Shown piece after piece: positions 1 to 13,316 of a stretch of 64,000 nt of DNA. The first letter of the stretch is position 1, and the number at the start of each line of letters is the position of its first letter. The notes beneath the pieces are model-generated. The model ran no database searches and was not told the origin of the DNA. It was given only the letters and a program-made list of their open reading frames with translations. Position numbers and translations under genes: made by a program. This DNA is from Liolophura sinensis (Eukaryota; Mollusca; Polyplacophora; Chitonida; Chitonidae): positions 37,247,385-37,311,384 of the forward strand of contig NC_088295.1 of NCBI RefSeq assembly GCF_032854445.1. Direction: 5' to 3'.

Positions 1-643
1 AGCATATTATGCTATAGGGATTTTGTCTGTCTCTCCATCTGTATATCTCCAGTTGTTTCCAGTTGCATCCACACAGAGTTTTACTTTTTGGTGGATGCAT
101 ATATACACAGACGACAGTGTGTTGTGGCTCACATTTATTCATTTCCATAGTTGTCATGATAACCAGATAGCCATTTTCCTTATATATACTATATAAGTAG
201 AAATGAATTAGTGTCCGTGCTACAACTTCAACTGCTTTCTGCATAAAGTTTTCATTTTTTGTGGACACATTTGTCCACTTGCATAGTTATCATGGTAAGA
301 TTTCCCTCAGGTGTTATACTCAATACAGTGCTGCTGGTATTCTTGTATACATTTCAAACAAGTGCATTTTGTTGGGAAGTACATTGTGTTCACCCGAACA
401 CTTGTTGAAATGATACACTTTGATTAATACTTATTGATTCATCTACCTCAAAGGGCCGCTTATGTTTTTTTTCTGTGAAGTGTTATTAATTTCTTATCCA
501 ACAATTTAATTATTAGCATCAACAGTAAGTAGGTAAGGACAGTAAGTTTGAAATATTGTCCGTTGACTCTGGGAAAATGTTGACTGCAGTCTTGTGTTGA
601 TATGTGGACTCACAGAATATGTTGACATGTTAACTGTTGACAG
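1..643. other. Intronic sequence upstream of PDE exon
   Basis: I see no coding exon here. It is AT-rich sequence ending in the acceptor (CAG at 641-643) of the first phosphodiesterase exon, so it is most likely intron of that gene. Confidence 0.5.
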
Positions 644-2194
644 GATATGATGGACCGTGATAAACAGGATCAGTTTCCCTCCATGCAAGTCGGCTTCATT
701 GACACCATCTGCATGCCTGTCTACTCTGTAAGTACCTTTGCAGTGCTCGAAGGTCCCTATGGAATCATAACTTTTACAAGGTGGACAAAATTTATTGAAC
801 ATTTATACCATATCTGTTGTAGGAAGTTTATCAAAAATGAACGTTTTCAGAGAGGTGCCCATTTAATAGTACTCTGTAGGCCTACGTGTAATAGTACTGT
901 ATAGGCCTTTGTGTAATAGTAATCTGTAGGACTTCATGTAATAGTACTCTGTAGGTTTTTGTGTAATAGTACTCTGTAGGCCTACATGTAATAGTACTCT
1001 GTAAGCCTTCGTGTAATAGTACTCTGTAGGCCTACTTGTAATAGCACTCTGTAGGCCCACTTGTAATGGTACTCTGTAGGCCTACGTGTAATAGCACTCT
1101 GTAGGCCCACATGTAATAGCACTGTAGGCCTACGTGTAATAGTACTCTGTAGGCCTTCATTTAATAGTACTCTGTAGGCCCACGTGTTATAGTACTCTGT
1201 AGGCCTACTTGTAATAGCACTCTGTAGGCCTATGTGTAATAGTACTCTGTAGGCCCACATGTAGTAGTACTCTGTAGACCCACGTGTAATAATACTCTGT
1301 AGGCCTACGTGTTTTTTTTTTTGTGTTATGTTCTTTTGAATACATCATGAGAAGCACTGGGCCAATTATCATCAGAATATCATACTTCACCAGTGGGTCC
1401 TATGTACCTGACAAGATTGTGCTCAGCGCACTTTAACCTTCAGAGACTTTCGATTCAGAGTTCACACATTGTATTTGGCTTGTAAACATTCGTTTACATG
1501 CATGGTACATGTAAATCTTGAAAAAACTGAATCTTAATTTAGAGGAACTTGTGACGAAAATGTTAAGTTTAAAACTGACATGTTCCCTATGTGGAATTAG
1601 TTTGTGCTCATCATAAGTGACATTTTGTTATTGAAATACTGGCTTTAGAGCCATTTTCCTTGTGGATATCATTTTCCCGTCTGGCATGTGGGGGTCACAG
1701 AACTTACTTAGATTAGAAGTCATATAAGGCTTGAGAACTCATCAACATTTATAGATATCCAAAACTGCAGAACTAAACTTAATGAAATTTCATGGTGCAC
1801 AGGAAGGCTTTTCTCATTGCTCAGTGTACAAATACATTTGATAATTTTTGTTGTGATCTCTGGAGGGAAAAAAGCCACAATAAATGTACATAGTTTGAAA
1901 ATTAAACTAGTTGTTTTCATGTTTGATGTTTCCTATGAATTTTTTCAGGCTATAGCTAAAGTAAACCCACGGCTGGAGCCATTACTCAGTGGGTGTAAGG
2001 ACAACAGGGTACACTGGCAGGAGCTGCTCGAACAACACAACCGCAAGATGGCAAATGAGGTGATGTGTGAAAATAAGGACAAGGACAGACGTAGTTTAGT
2101 CCCAGTGCATTCTGGGTCAGGGTCAAGGTTTGAGAAAGGGTCAAGGTCAACGCATCATCAATCTGAACTGTCCGTGTCCAAATCAAAATCCTGA
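644..2194 (+). CDS. 3' end of a PDE5/6/11-type cyclic nucleotide phosphodiesterase (two last coding exons)
   Basis: Two exons join in phase 0. Exon 644-727 (28 codons) begins after CAG and ends at the donor GTAAGT; it encodes the PSMQVGFID motif at the C-terminal edge of the PDE catalytic domain. Exon 1949-2194 follows the acceptor TTTTTCAG, continues AIAKVNPRLEPLLSGC and HWQELLEQ, and stops at TGA 2192-2194. Joined, they match the end of the cGMP-binding PDE family, whose members hydrolyse cGMP (PDE5/6) or both nucleotides (PDE11). The metal-binding catalytic core lies left of the window. The tail after the domain is Ser/Arg/Lys-rich and ends KSKS, with no prenylation CAAX box as in PDE6. 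Subfamily cannot be settled from the last 109 residues. Confidence 0.85.
863..1312. repeat. 24-bp minisatellite in last PDE intron
   Basis: About 18 tandem units of roughly 24 bp based on GTAATAGTACTCTGTAGGCC, with point differences between units. Because 24 is a multiple of three, long minus-strand reading frames (RPTEYYY-type repeats) open across it; these are repeat artefacts, not genes. The array lies wholly inside the intron between PDE exons 644-727 and 1949-2194. Confidence 0.9.
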
Positions 2195-2757
2195 CAAAGA
2201 CTGAACGTGACGTGACGCGAGACATGCTTGGAATATTGTGAGAAGAAGATGTAGATTTCATTGTGCAATGTCGCGGATGCAGTCGACTTTCCATGCCTGC
2301 TCTCGCTGTTTTTCCAGGGTACCTACTTTTTATATTGGAGCTGTACTGCGTGCCTATACTTGTGAGTCTGCCATCTCCACTCACTTAGACCTGTGCCTCT
2401 ATCCACCAGAATCTGTGGCATCAGCCTGTGTACGCGCACTAACGAAGACTATATAATCCTACAAGTACACCAACAAGTCTGGCTTTGTGATCATGTGTAC
2501 AATTGTGTACTAGCTGCAGCTTTTTGTTTTGTTTTGTTTTGCAATTATTCACAAGGAAATTACCACAGATCCTGTGATACACAGTACATGTAGTACGAAT
2601 CTCCATCCATCCATCCGAACTCCCTGGCATGTTCTCTCTCTTGTCTGCTCTGACCTTCCATTTATTAATATGCATTTTATTGTTACCATGTAATTTGTAT
2701 ATGTCATGATACAATGTCAAAACCACTATTTTGATACAATTTGAAAGAAAAAATAAA
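2195..2757 (+). other. Likely 3' UTR of the PDE gene with AATAAA signal
   Basis: Non-coding sequence after the PDE stop codon. An AATAAA at 2752-2757, in an A-rich stretch, is a reasonable polyadenylation signal. Other A/T-rich candidates occur further right, so the true 3' end is uncertain. Confidence 0.45.
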
Positions 2758-5700
2758 ACAATTTTTATAGTCATAAGGGATAACATTAACCTTTGTACAA
2801 ACCATACCTTCCTTTCCATCAGCAAATGATATTCAACAACAAAGCAATGACATGTAGACCTACATATAAAATCTTTAATTTTCATGTCTTCTTTTTAAAG
2901 TCTTAAACTGTCCATTGGTGTTCAGATTGTGCCATACATAATGGGGGTTCACAGTACTAATATAATTTACAGTGTAGTAAGGCAGAACAAATATCTGAGA
3001 TTGTTTCTTGAAAATATCAAATAAGACATATATTATAATGTTATTACAAATGCTTGTATACAAAAAACCATAAGGAAATATTTTCCAAGTTGATCGTTAC
3101 CTGTGTCTGTTTTATTTTTTAAACATCTAATGCTGTTTCTTTTTTTTATTTGAGATGTTTTTTTTATTTGTTAAGTTTTTGTACAGATGTATTTTTGCAA
3201 TGCTAGATGTCTTTACATATCTTTTAGTGAAATCTGTTGTTTTCAGCAGGCCAGTGTACCTCTAATTCATGAACATTTATTTAGTTCTGTCTGTTATATG
3301 TGCTTGAATGTTTGTATACAACGATTTTGAACTACCGATGTGTATATACTCCCTTCAGTCTGGTGATACGCATGTTTCACAAAACTGACATATTTATTTT
3401 GGCATACACTTAATACTGGAGTCTTTGTACTCAGCTGTCACCAAGCCTAAATCAACCAACTCAATTTAACCATAGAAAAAAAAAACAGTGCATTAAACAC
3501 TTGTATGTATATATACGGTAAACAACATTAAATTTAGCCCATGACTATGTAGCACATGTTGCCAGTTCTAAAGATTCATTAAGAATGCAATTTTCGCAGT
3601 GAAATTTTAGATTATTTACCAGTTATATACATTATTGTCACACAGCTCTCTCTTCAATGGTCAGGCAGCCTGTTTTTTACAAAGTCTATACAGTATCAGA
3701 AGTGAGAGACATGTAAATCCAGATACCCCAAGGCCTACTTATAGAACAGTGCTTATTTAAAGCTAACATGTGTGTAACTATGACAATTTTAGAAAACATG
3801 TAGCTGTGCATAAAGTACATCTACATCACCATTTCTAATCTGAGCTCCCAGAATGTGACAATTTAGTAAAAAGTGTTTTCCACCCCAAGCTATAAAGTAC
3901 ATGTATGTAAGTCAGCTTAGGATAGGCTTATACATACACACAAAAATTATCTCTATAAAGTTGGTGTATATACAGGTAAATGTATGTAAATACAGTACAC
4001 AATTAGAAGATGTGCCAGGCCGACTATGATCTCTCTGATTTACCTCAGCTATGCACTCTAAGTAAAGGATAACATCATATAATGTACTTAAAACTTACAG
4101 GAATGTGACAGTTTGAAGAAAGCTGATGGAAGATTCCAATATTTCTGTGAAATTACCTCTGATCCATTCACATGGCATTTTTGTTTGAATTTTCGAATTG
4201 GTTCACATCATGTTTGTAATGACAATCCACACTGTATACAATGGACACATAGCTCCATTGAATCAATCAATTCTTGGCCATGTATGGCCATGTATTTGTG
4301 ATGTGTGATAACACAAACTTAAATTTCATGTTATTCAGTGACTGAACTCTACAAGTAAGTGAACTTTTGCCCAAGCACATCTTTTCCATTACTAACTGTC
4401 TCATCTGTGTGTCTTGACATTTAATAGGCTATCCACATATAGTATGATTGAACATCAACAATAACTTGTGAAAAGAAATTGTTAGAGATGTGTTTTCTTT
4501 TATTTTGCAGAGGTTATTAAAATTGTACTTTTGAGTGGTTTCTTGAACATGAGTGACCAATGCTATCTGCAGAACTAATTTTCAGATGTCAAATTTCGTG
4601 ACTTCTTCTTGTCTTTACAACTAGAGCAGAACATTATCAAAAACCAGTCACATTGCTTTGAAATTTAGTTATGCCCCTTCTTGTGATGTACTATTGGTTT
4701 TTCATGTGAACCGTGTACTTGATGAATTTAACTATATTTAAAGTATTTAACACAGTATGATTCTGTGTATGTCTACCATTTTATTGGTAAACTATCATAT
4801 TTTTGTTTAATTTACTTGTTAGTTTTAATACAACTTGTTTAGTTTGGGCGGCCAACAGTTTGGGAGCCCAAAAGTTTTTCAGAACGACACTCTAGATATG
4901 GGCCTGGGTGGGTGGGAAATGCAAGGTTTCCATTAACTGGTACAAAGTAAGCACTGTAGGCATCGTCCTTGGGGACGGTATTGTCACTTATATCTTTTGG
5001 TTGTACATGTCACTGCACAGGAACTTTTTGTTCCCACGACAAGTATACGTAGTCAGAACTCTGAACCACAAGAAAACAACTAAACGGCATGAAGTATTCT
5101 TTCATTTTGCCCTTGTCTTTATATTTAAATGAACTCACAACTGGTAACTTTCTGATATAGTCACCAAAACACCTCTGTGACTTGTGATGCACAAATGTGT
5201 TTAAATATAAATAATTACTACAGAATGTCCGGTATTTTGTTTTTATCATCGCTGCTTATTCCCAGAGCTGCTGTTGTGTGACTGCCTGTGCAAGTCATGC
5301 AGATACAAGTAGCAGTTTCCTGTGCAGAATGGGTAGTACAGTAGACAGACAAAAGCAGAGGGCAATATATATCCTGTAACATAGAAGACTTTTGGCGACA
5401 GCCTAGTATTTAGCACAGCTGTAGTGTTTTTTCCGTGGATACTTTTCTGTTTTCAACTTGAAAATATGCTCAAATCTACATCAAGTTTCAGGTATTACAC
5501 TGCACGAAATTTGGTGAATATTGTGTCACTGCCCAAGGTTACATAGTCCAAAGTTTAGCTGGACGTTCCTGCTTCGGTCATATGGACTTGCACGTGGACA
5601 ATTTCACAAAAAAACCCGGCTCGAACCCTAGCTTATTTTTGCTATCCACCGATTCCCTAAAACGCCCGAAATGCAGGATGTAAAATCCAGCATTGGTAAA

Positions 5701-7512
5701 CCATCTTTCAACAGTAATCCAGCCGCTTAAACTTTCGAATCGGACAACTCAAATCAACGTTTGCCATGTTTGGAATTTTTTTTATCTTCGGCCAGTGTGA
5801 TGGGCCGCGAAAATTTTATCCCTCCCAACATTTTGTTTACGAGGCATGCAATTCTTAAAGAGGATGTTGGGCAGGACATGTTTAGACAGATAAGTGCTCA
5901 GCTTTGTGTCTTTTTGTGTTTAGCTCGGATATGCTCATACAAATGTCCTATGGCCAATAAACGACGATTACGTGTTTACACTAATCGTGTTTAGCAATTA
6001 AACACCACGAAGGAGCTACTTCTTTAGTTTTGCTGAACGCGTTTAGCATCTTGATACATTGTATGACATGTCAAACCTTTTTAGGTGTCTCCAGTGTCTG
6101 TTAATCCTCCACACTTTATTTACAGTGTACTCAAGAATATTACACTTATACGACGGTGGGAGGAAGAATTTTTCACTTATATAATGGCAGTCAGTTTCAT
6201 GGTGGAGGAAACCTGAGTGACAAGGGGCAAACCAACAACGTTTAACAACTTAAAGACAAGCGAGAACAAAAGTTACTTGATGCGTGTGACAGGTCTGTTT
6301 TAGCACACTTCTTGAAAATTTTTTGAAATATTTGTAGCCACATACGTGTCAAACCATATTATCACCAAGGTCCCAAGAACAGTGAGCGCTGAGGAAATCT
6401 AAGTAATCTCTTCCAAGGCCGGGTGTGAACCCACACCTCTGTATTCTAGTGTTTGATGGGCAAGTACCTTATCCAGTTGGCTGGATAAGAATAGTTAACA
6501 CAAAAACAATGAACCATAAATTTACTAAATTTCTCTCAAAATCAAAAGAATATAGGAGGAAAACTGGAGCCCAAGGGCTGTGAAATGGATCTATTCCTCT
6601 AATTTATGAGAAACAGTAACAGTAAGAAAAAAAATTCGTGTTGGCAAGAACATTAAAAAGCAAAGGCTGATAATAGATGAACAAGAGCACAGCGAAAGAC
6701 TAGATGCGGAAACGTTTCAGCATAGGCTTTAATAAAAATGATGACTACTGGCACTACCGGTACCGGCTCTACGAATAATAAAGTAAAACTAGTCTTAGTC
6801 TTCATCCACGATTTTGTTTGTTAGCAACAGCTCACTGCTTTCTATTTCTGGTTCTGCGAGCGCAAAACTTTCATCAAGGGATATAACCCTTAGATAAGAT
6901 TCGGACGAGAAACCAAACTTTAAAAAAAATGTTTACCAGAGGTTAAATTCAACCATCATATTTAATATTATGATTATGATCATCAGAGTACTAAGCCTAT
7001 AGTTGTAAAAAAGGAACATAAACCATCACATTATAGATACTGGTCCCCCACGGGATAACCTGGCTTCGAACTAAAGGAAAAAACATCCGAGTATGTCATC
7101 TTGAACCTTGATTGTGAAACGTATCGCTCTGGTCCATATACTTAAGGAAGGAAGGTAGTACATTTTTTTCGGTTTTTGAAATCTGCCAGCATGGTAGCTC
7201 ATTAGTGTATATATTAGTATATTTGTATAAAATGAACATTTGTTAAAGTTCATGGAGTCAGAAATTGACTATGGGCATGCCCCGGCAACCAGAAACCAGA
7301 ACTCCCCAGAACCTGTGTGTTAATAAAACATCATCATCAGTGTTTTTGTTTCTTGCATTAAAATATATCGCAATTTATGAAAGTTTATTCTTTCATTAGC
7401 ACCTAACATTTGCTCTTCGGCGTTGGAAATTTTCAATTTTGCTAACCTACCTGCAAATATAGGTGAAACAAAGAGTATTCATACTGAATTCCTGTTATTA
7501 ATATATGAAATG
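2758..7512. other. Intergenic, no gene recognised
   Basis: Six-frame translation gives only short frames without family motifs, good splice structure or codon pattern. The only repeat I recognise is a decayed SINE near 6113-6240. Confidence 0.5.
6113..6240 (-). mobile_element. Decayed SINE-A fragment
   Basis: The stretch with GTACTCAAGAATATTACACT, TATACGACGG and GGTGGAGGAAACC matches the 3' half of the full-length SINE at 57,901-58,173 in reverse orientation. It is diverged and lacks a clear tRNA-like head. Confidence 0.55.
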
Positions 7513-7700
7513 TACTCCAGTGACGGTATATAGGTCTATACGCCGGTGACGGTATTTAGGCCTATACGCCGGTGACGGTATATAGGCTTATACGCCGGTG
7601 ACGGTATATTGGCCTATACGCCGGTGACAGTATGTAGGCCTATACGCCAGTGACGGTATATTGGCCTATACACCGGTATGTAGGCCTATACGCCGGTCTA
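7513..7700. repeat. 26-bp minisatellite
   Basis: About seven tandem units based on CGGTGACGGTATATAGGCCT plus ATACGC, 26 bp each. The last unit is shortened. Confidence 0.9.
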
Positions 7701-8218
7701 TATATATACAGACGTACTGATTTTATGGACGTCTGAATATAGGCAACTCGCTGAAAGAAATAGACAATAGTACCACGTGCGTAAAGGTGTGACATAAAAA
7801 AACACAAGTATAGTCCGCTATTCATCAAAATGTAGACGTTCAAGTGTTCACCCAAACCCGCCTTTGTCAAACTCCGACGATTAAAATTGGTTTCGTCTTG
7901 TGATTTGGTAATGGACCCAGAACGTCCATTTTGGTTGACGGACATGACGGATGGTATATGAATGTGTGTTTTGACGCTTGGATTGGTGATTTTATATTTA
8001 GTTTGCTTTGGTCATCCATAATCTTGTAGATAATCATAATTAAATGTTACCCTATAGTCAAGTGTTTGGCTGATTGCCGGCATATATCGACTTTGCCAAC
8101 TGAGAACTGGTAGAACTCCTTCCTTTAACGAAGTTGTTCACAGTTACCTAATCTTTCTGGAGTAATACGTGTATGTCACGTGTTCTCATAATACTGGTGA
8201 GGAAAGGTTTCAGTTACA

Positions 8219-8745
8219 GTGAGTGAGTGCTTGAGGTTTAACGTCGTACTAAACAATTTTTCAGTGATATGACAACGAAGGAATCCTTAGAGTGCAAGCA
8301 ATGTGCCTCTTTGTTGGAGGACGGATTTCCACCGCCCTTTTATCTAGTGCTGCCTTACTGAGACGCCTTCCCGAAGACAAGTTAGGCGCCCCGCCCGTGC
8401 CATTATACCGATACCGGTCAACCAGTCGTTGCACTATCCTCTCTCTTCATGCTAACGACAAGCGAGGAAGTTACAACTTCCTCTTTTAAGGTTTTAGGTG
8501 TGACCCGACCCAGGATTGACCCTGGATCAACCGCTCCTACAGAATCACGGGAATGACTCATTCAACTATAGAATCTTCAGATATACTAAGCAGCTGGAAA
8601 AGAATGATGAAATATGAATCAATATTCATACACCCACAATTAATTAATTAATAAGTCTTTGCTATCATCCGACCCGGGAGTGATTCCGGGGTCTCCCGAC
8701 TTCGACGCGGACGCTCTTACCATTATGCCACCGAAACGGTCATTT
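8219..8745 (-). mobile_element. SINE-B, tRNA-derived, near full length
   Basis: Read on the minus strand, the element opens with a tRNA-like head (GTGGCATAATGGTAAGAGCG, an A-box-like segment, then a degenerate B box near CCCGGAATCACTCCC). It ends with a conserved tail complementary to GCTTGAGGTTTAACGTCGTA...CAATTTTTCAGTGATATGAC. Parts of the same unit recur at 26.2, 29.2, 45.6 and 47.3 kb, which shows that it is a dispersed family. It codes for no protein. Confidence 0.65.
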
Positions 8746-9699
8746 GATATGTGCGGTAAGATTGAAAAACTTGAAATATAATTTGCCCAATTATTTACCA
8801 CATATCAATGCGCACTTTAGCGGTAAAAATGAGAGGCTGACTGTTATGATGCGCACCACTTTTTACTTTGTGAGAAGAATCTGACAAGTGCGCGTTGTGT
8901 ATCTTACGGATTAAAATTTAATCAGCATTTTATTAATCTCCCCTTCGCACCCTCCTTCACAAAATATCCATGCATATAATGAAGGAAAAAATATGGCTAC
9001 ATGGTGCGTGAAGTTTACTCTGATGTAACAATATTATATAATCCTATTATCAGGGCGAACGTTTTTGTTACAGTGTGTGTAAATAAGCAGACTCTGTTTA
9101 AAACATAAAGACATAAAAATAAATGTTCTGCTGATGATTGTTGTCTACGTCCGTCATTAATGCAATTTATTATACTATTACAACGTCTCACGTCAAGAAA
9201 TCATTTGTTCATTTGTATTCAAATATATCAACGTTTTTACGTTTTAAGGACCTGCAGCAACGCAAAACAGTTAGAAAACATCTGCTTCATCCATTCAATT
9301 TTTCAGCATAAGTTATTCCTTAGAAACATCTGATTCACGCATAGTCAGCGTTGGTCATTCTTTGGAATGGTGTTGGAATCTCCGAATTCTGACTTGGATT
9401 TGAACCCTAGTATATTGTGACGTTTGCGTTTCAAGCGAGTGTGATAACTCATCGATAGTCTACTTTTTGGCTTCTAACTGAAAATTGTTTGTACTCGAGT
9501 CTAGTTCCCAAATTTATATCAGGCACACGCGGAAACATCTGCTGAGATGTACACAGTTTTGTGGGACGGAGGTAATACTTTTTACGGCTTCTTTTCATCA
9601 AATGTGCGAGCTTTTATACCATTATCTGTTGAGGGGCGAAATAATTTCATAAAGAACAGTATAGCAAGAACGAAGCCTACATTACAATAAAATGGCAGA
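8746..9699. other. Intergenic, no gene recognised
   Basis: AT-rich sequence without coding, tandem-repeat or element signals that I can support. Confidence 0.5.
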
Positions 9700-11840
9700 C
9701 TGAGAGGTTGGTTCATGTGTGAATGTATCTGTGGCTTGGTAAGAGAGTACGTGTATGTCTCACTACGTCCAAATTATAGGTTAGTCTAGGGGTGAAGGTA
9801 TTTGTGGCCTAGTGAGAGAGTGCGTGTATGTCTGACTACGACCAAGTGATAGGTTGGTTTAGGTGTGAAGGTATTTGTGGCCTGGTAAGAGAGTGCGTGT
9901 ATGTCTCACTACGACCAAATGATAGGTTAGTTCAGGTTGAAGGTATTTGTGACCTGGTAAGATTTATGTATTTATCTATTTATTTGATTGGTGTTTTACG
10001 CCGCACTCAAGAATATTTCACTTATACGACGGCGGCCAGCATTATGGTGGGAGGAAACCCGTCAAAGCCCGGCGGAAACCCACGACCATCCGCAGGTTGC
10101 TGACATACCTTCCCACGTACGCCCGGAGAGGAAGCCAGCATGAGCTGGACTTCAACTCACAGCGACCGCATTGGCGAGAGATTTCTGGGTCATTGCGCTG
10201 GGCTAGCGCGCTAATCGACTGAGCCACGTGGGCCCCCGACCTGGTAAGAGGGTGCGTGTATGTCTAACTACGACCAAATTGTAGATTGGGTCAGGTTTGA
10301 AAATATTTGTAGCCTGGTAAGAGAGTGCGTGTATGTCTCACTACGACCAAATAAGTTGGTTCAGGTGTGAAGGTATTTGTGGCCTGGTATGAGAGTGCGT
10401 GTGTGTCTCATTACCCCCACATGATATGTTGGTTCAGGTGTGAAAGTATTTGCGGTCTGGTAAGAGAGTGCGTGTATATCTCACTACGACCAAATAAGTT
10501 GGTTCAGGTGTGAAGGTATTTGTGCCCTGGTAAGAGAGTGCGTGTGTGTCTCATTACCCCCACATGATAGGTTGGGTCAGGTGTGAAGGCATCTGTGACC
10601 TGGTAAGAAAGTGCATGCAAGTCTGATAGGTTGGTTCAGATGTGAAGTGGTCTGGTAAGAGAGTGTGAGTGTGTCTCACTACAACCAAATGATAGGTTGT
10701 TCGGGTGTGAAGGGGTTTGTGGCCTGGTAAGAGAGTGCGTGTGTGTCTCACTGCGACCAAATGATTGGATTGCTCAGGTGTGAAAGTGCTTGTGATCTGG
10801 TAAGACAGTGCGTGTAAGTCTGACTACAACCAAGTGATAGGTTGGTTCAGGTGTGAAGCTATTTGTGGCCTGGTAGGAGAGTGCGTGTATGTCGGACTAC
10901 AACCAAATGAGATGTTGGTTCAGGGGTGAAGGTATTTGTGGCCTGGTAAGCGAGTGCGTGTAAGCTTCACTACGACCAAATGAGATGTTGGTTCAGGTGT
11001 GAAGGTATATGTGGCCTGGTAGGAGAGTGCGTGTATGTCTCACTACGACCAACTGATAGGCTGGTCTAGGTGTGAAGGCATTTGTGGCTTAGTAAGAGAG
11101 TGCGTGTATATCTCACTGAGACCAAATGATAGGTTGGTTCAGGTGTGAAGGTATTTGTGGCGTGGTAAGAGAGTGCATGCAAGTCTGACTACAAACAAAT
11201 GATAGGTTGGTTCAGGTGTGAAGCTATTTGTGGCCTGGTAGGAGAGTGCGTGTATGTCTGACTACAACTAAATGATGGGTTGGTTCAGGTGTGAAAGTAT
11301 TTGTGATCTGGTAAGCGAGTGCATGTAAGTTTCACTACGACCAAATGATAGGATTGCTCGGAAGGTGCTTGTGACCTGGTAAGAGAGTGCTTGTAAATCT
11401 GACTACAACCAAGTGATAGTTTGGTTCAGGTGTGAAGCTATTTGTGACCTGGTAAAAGAGTGCGTGTATGTCTGACTACAACTAAATGATGGGTTGGTTC
11501 AGGTGTGAAGGCATTTGTGACCTGGTAAGAAAGTGCGTGCAAGTCTGACTACAACCAAATGATAGGTTGGTTCAGGTTTGAAAATATTTGTAGCCTGGTA
11601 AGAGAGTGCGTGCAAGTCTGAATACAACCAAATGATAGGTTGGTTCAGGTGTGAAGGTATGTGTGGCCTGGTAAGAGAGTGCGTGTGTCTCACTGCGACC
11701 AAATGATAGGTTGGTTTAGGTGTGTAGGTGTGGCCTGGTAAGAGAGTGCATGCAAGTCTGACTACAACCAAATGATAGGTTGGTTCAGGTGTGAAGGTAT
11801 TTGTGGTCTGGTAGGAGAGTGAGTGAGTATCTCATTACGA
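9700..11840. repeat. 73-bp satellite array
   Basis: About 25 units of about 73 bp built on GGTTGGTTCAGGTGTGAAGG, TATTTGTGGCCTGGTAAGAG and AGTGCGTGTATGTCTCACTA, then CGACCAAATGAT. Units diverge by substitutions and small indels. The array is interrupted once by a SINE at 9963-10237. Minus-strand frames across it are repeat artefacts. Confidence 0.92.
9963..10237 (-). mobile_element. SINE-A inserted in the 73-bp satellite
   Basis: A near full-length reverse copy of the SINE at 57,901-58,173, including the tRNA-like head (complement at about 10,185-10,230) and GTTTTACGCCGCACTCAAGA in its tail. It is flanked by the 12-bp direct repeat GACCTGGTAAGA (9951-9962 and 10238-10249), which is satellite sequence duplicated on insertion. 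Removing the SINE and one duplicate restores a regular satellite unit. Confidence 0.9.
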
Positions 11841-12329
11841 TTAGGTAGTGAGATGATGATTTTGTAAAATTAAAGCATATAATCTCCTCATCTTGATAAA
11901 GGTGTACTATTTACATCATGACTTAAGCAATGAGTGAATGAACGCTTCAAATTGTCATTCGACTGTTACATATTTACACAAGAGTTTACTTCACACATGA
12001 GTCATCAAGGAATTCTTCAATAATATGCCACATACACCCAATATCCTAACCTCCAATTCCGCAAATGACGTTAAAAGAACGCCACGAGTTTTCTCCCTTC
12101 AACTGTGTGCACATGCAGAGCCAAACATTACTGAAATAAACTGAACAAACTAGGCGTGCTGGTATAGCAATATGTATTTATTTGTAATGAAACCCTCAGA
12201 GTCTGCGTCGGTTACTTTGCTGAACAGCACATCCAAACATAAATGGTCGCCCGTGCATCGCCTTCCTCCACTACTGGACGTTTCCCAGTGTCCTAATTAA
12301 AGAGAAAATGAAGAAAAGTCGACCGGATA

Positions 12330-13316
12330 GGGATCATGATAGAGAACATGACTAAATTCGTGATAGTGAACATCGAAGGAGTCAAGGTAGTAAACCTGAT
12401 AGCAGCCAGGATAGTGAGCATGAAAGGAGTCATGATGGTGAGCATGATATGGGTTATGACAGTAAATATGATAGGAGTCATGATACTAAATATGCTAGGT
12501 CATGATAGTCAGTAAGACATAAGTAATGATAGTGAGCAATAAAGGCATCATGGTAGTGAACATGCCAGAAGTCATGATAGTCAGTAAGACATAAGTAATG
12601 ATAGTGAGCAATAAAGGTGTCATGGTAGTGAACATGCCAGAAGTCATGATAGTCAGTAAGACATAAGTAATGATAGTGAGCAATAAAGGCGTCATGGTAG
12701 TGAACATGCCAGAAGTCACGATAGTCAGTACGACATAAGTAATGATAGTGAGCAATAAAGGCGTCATGGTAGTGAACATGCCATAAGTCATGATAGTCAG
12801 TAAGACATAAGTAATGATAGTGAGCAATAAAGGCATCATGGTAGTGAACATGCCATAAGTCACGATAGTCAGTAAGACATAAGTAATGATAGTGAGCAAT
12901 AAAGGCGTCATGGTAGTGAACATGCCAGAAGTCACGATAGTCAGTATGACATAAGTAATGATAGTGAGCAATAAAGGCGTCATGGTAGTGAACATGCCAT
13001 AAGTTATGATAGTCAGTAAGACATAAGTAATGATAGTGAGCAATAAAGGCATCATGGTAGTGAACATGCCATAAGTTATGATAGTCAGTAAGACATAAGT
13101 AATGATAGTGAGCAATAAAGGCTTCATGGTAGTGAACATGCCATAAGTCATGATAGTCAGTAAGACATAAATAATGATAGTGAGCAATAAAGGCGTCATG
13201 GTAGTGAACATGCCAGAAGTCATGATAATCAGTGTGAAATAAGTTATGATAGTGAGCATGAAAGGAATGACGGCGAGCATCATAGGAGACATGATCATAG
13301 TGATCATACCAGAGTT
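12330..13316. repeat. 72-bp higher-order satellite with 12-bp-like subunits
   Basis: Ten well-conserved units of 72 bp (about 12,490-13,240), flanked by more degenerate copies of a shorter motif of the CATGATAGTGAG type. Each 72-bp unit looks like a set of diverged submotifs of about 12 bp. Unit length divisible by three leaves two overlapping minus-strand frames open for hundreds of codons, one His/Tyr-rich (HYHYLC) and one Thr/Leu/Ile-rich. I regard neither as a gene. Confidence 0.9.

Noticed and set aside
863-1390. Overlapping Tyr/Arg-rich minus-strand frames
   Set aside because: 24-bp minisatellite within a PDE intron; open because the unit length is a multiple of three.
9700-11840. Regular repeats suggestive of a CRISPR array
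   Set aside because: Units are contiguous with no unique spacers, and the genome is eukaryotic. The same holds for the other tandem arrays.
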